Shown in pieces: positions 6,309 to 6,931 of a DNA stretch of 6,931 nt. Each line of letters opens with the position of its first letter. Within the stretch, counting starts at the first letter, position 1. The notes under the pieces are model-generated. The model was not told where the DNA came from. It saw nothing but the letters and a program-made list of their open reading frames with translations, and ran no database searches. A program made the position numbers and the translations under genes. The DNA is from CAZWVM01 sp964637705 (GTDB taxonomy: Bacteria > UBA8481): assembly GCA_964637705.1 (NCBI GenBank), contig CAZWVM010000186.1:1-6931 (forward strand), given 5' to 3'.

Positions 6309-6931
6309 GTGAAGAGCGGGCGCCCCGTCCTCTTCATCATCGACGGCAACGCCCTCCTCTACCGCGCCTACTTCGCCATCCGCAACCTCTCGGCGCCCGA
6401 CGGCACGCCGACCAACGCGATCTTCGGATTCCTGAAAAAGCTCGTGCAGGTCCTGCGCGACCGCGTTCCCGACTCGCTCGCCGTCGTCTTCGACGGCCCC
6501 GGCCCCTCCTTCCGCAAGGAGATCTCCTCCGACTACAAGGCGAACCGCTCCCCGATGCCCGAGGATCTCTACGCGCAAATCAAGATGCTCAAGGATCTCG
6601 TGCCGGCGCTCGGCCTGGCGTCGATCATCCGGCAGGGGGTCGAGGCGGACGACGTGATCGCCACCCTGGCGGATAAGGCCTCCGCGGCCGGGCACGACGT
6701 CGAGATCCTCTCGGGGGACAAGGACCTGGCCTCGCTCGTCCGCGACGGGAGCGAGGCGGCCGGGCGGGTGAGACTCCTCGCGCCGGCGCGGGAACTGGAC
6801 GCCGAAAGGGAGCTGGACGTCGCGGGGGTGACGGAGAAGTACGGCGTGCCGCCGTGGACGATACCCGATCTCCTCGCCCTGATGGGCGACGCCTCCGACA
6901 ACGTGCCCGGGGTCACGGGCATCGGCGAGAA
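6309..6931 (+). CDS. polA: DNA polymerase I, N-terminal 5'-3' exonuclease domain (C-terminus cut by window edge)
   Basis: Cytoplasmic repair and Okazaki-fragment polymerase; the visible 207 codons cover most of the 5' nuclease (FEN-like) domain. Metal-binding and DNA-binding motifs are intact: IDGN with Asp12, YRAYFAI (18-24), FDGPGPSFRKE (61-71) with Asp62, DYKANR (75-80), EADDVIATLA (112-121) with Asp114 and Asp115, SGDKDL (135-140) with Asp137 and Asp139, and LMGDASDNVPGVTGIGE (191-207) with Asp194 and Asp197 and the start of the DNA-binding hairpin region. Whether 3'-5' proofreading and polymerase domains follow cannot be seen. The GTG at 6309 is the only in-frame start near the motif-bearing N-terminus, and the sequence after it aligns with the usual PolA beginning. 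The preceding GGGGG (6300-6304) is a weak ribosome binding site. No promoter was recognised between the terminator and the start. Confidence 0.95.
   Translation, partial: MKSGRPVLFIIDGNALLYRAYFAIRNLSAPDGTPTNAIFGFLKKLVQVLRDRVPDSLAVVFDGPGPSFRKEISSDYKANRSPMPEDLYAQIKMLKDLVPALGLASIIRQGVEADDVIATLADKASAAGHDVEILSGDKDLASLVRDGSEAAGRVRLLAPARELDAERELDVAGVTEKYGVPPWTIPDLLALMGDASDNVPGVTGIGE

Noticed and set aside
6135..6922. Minus-strand frames opposite the ferredoxin/polA region (6135-6695 and 6569-6922)
   Set aside because: They lack recognisable domains and lie opposite polA, whose exonuclease motifs are all intact on the plus strand.

Overview
This is a GC-rich bacterial chromosomal window. Third codon positions are strongly biased to G or C, and as a result long empty reading frames lie antisense to the real genes. 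Gene content looks like ordinary chromosome: no transposase, phage gene, tRNA, rRNA or CRISPR array is visible. The organism cannot be named from the sequence. The small acidic ferredoxin resembles a type I associate with Acidobacteriota, Verrucomicrobiota and similar Gram-negative lineages, and the NfeD signal peptide fits a cell with an extracytoplasmic compartment. The lineage guess is weak.

Leftward (minus-strand) block, 5836 down to 1: three closely spaced genes in one direction. First is a full-length NfeD-type membrane serine protease (signal peptide, ClpP-like domain with a Ser98/Lys138 dyad, about five membrane segments, C-terminal OB-type domain). Fourteen bases later comes a stomatin/slipin SPFH protein with its own strong ribosome binding site. 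Thirty bases after that a very large multi-PAS sensor begins; at least 1238 residues and ten tandem PAS domains are inside the window before it runs off the left edge. The first two genes are the classic stomatin/NfeD partnership. The PAS protein appears to be a third cotranscribed member. Its output domain lies beyond position 1, so whether it is a histidine kinase, a diguanylate cyclase or something else is unknown.

Divergent intergenic region, 5837-5998: no gene. It holds a candidate promoter on each strand, both with the -10-like hexamer TAGACT, plus a short palindrome and a pyrimidine-rich tract.

Rightward (plus-strand) block, 5999 to 6931: a 77-residue ferredoxin with one 4Fe-4S cluster motif and two additional cysteines, then a strong intrinsic terminator (6259-6297), and only 11 bases after its T-tract the GTG start of DNA polymerase I (polA). 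Only the N-terminal 207 codons of polA, covering most of the 5'-3' exonuclease domain, are present.

The points most worth a second look are the multi-PAS sensor attached to the stomatin/NfeD pair, a cysteine cluster in its third PAS domain, and the tight terminator/polA junction. The sequence gives no direct evidence of a wholly new system.
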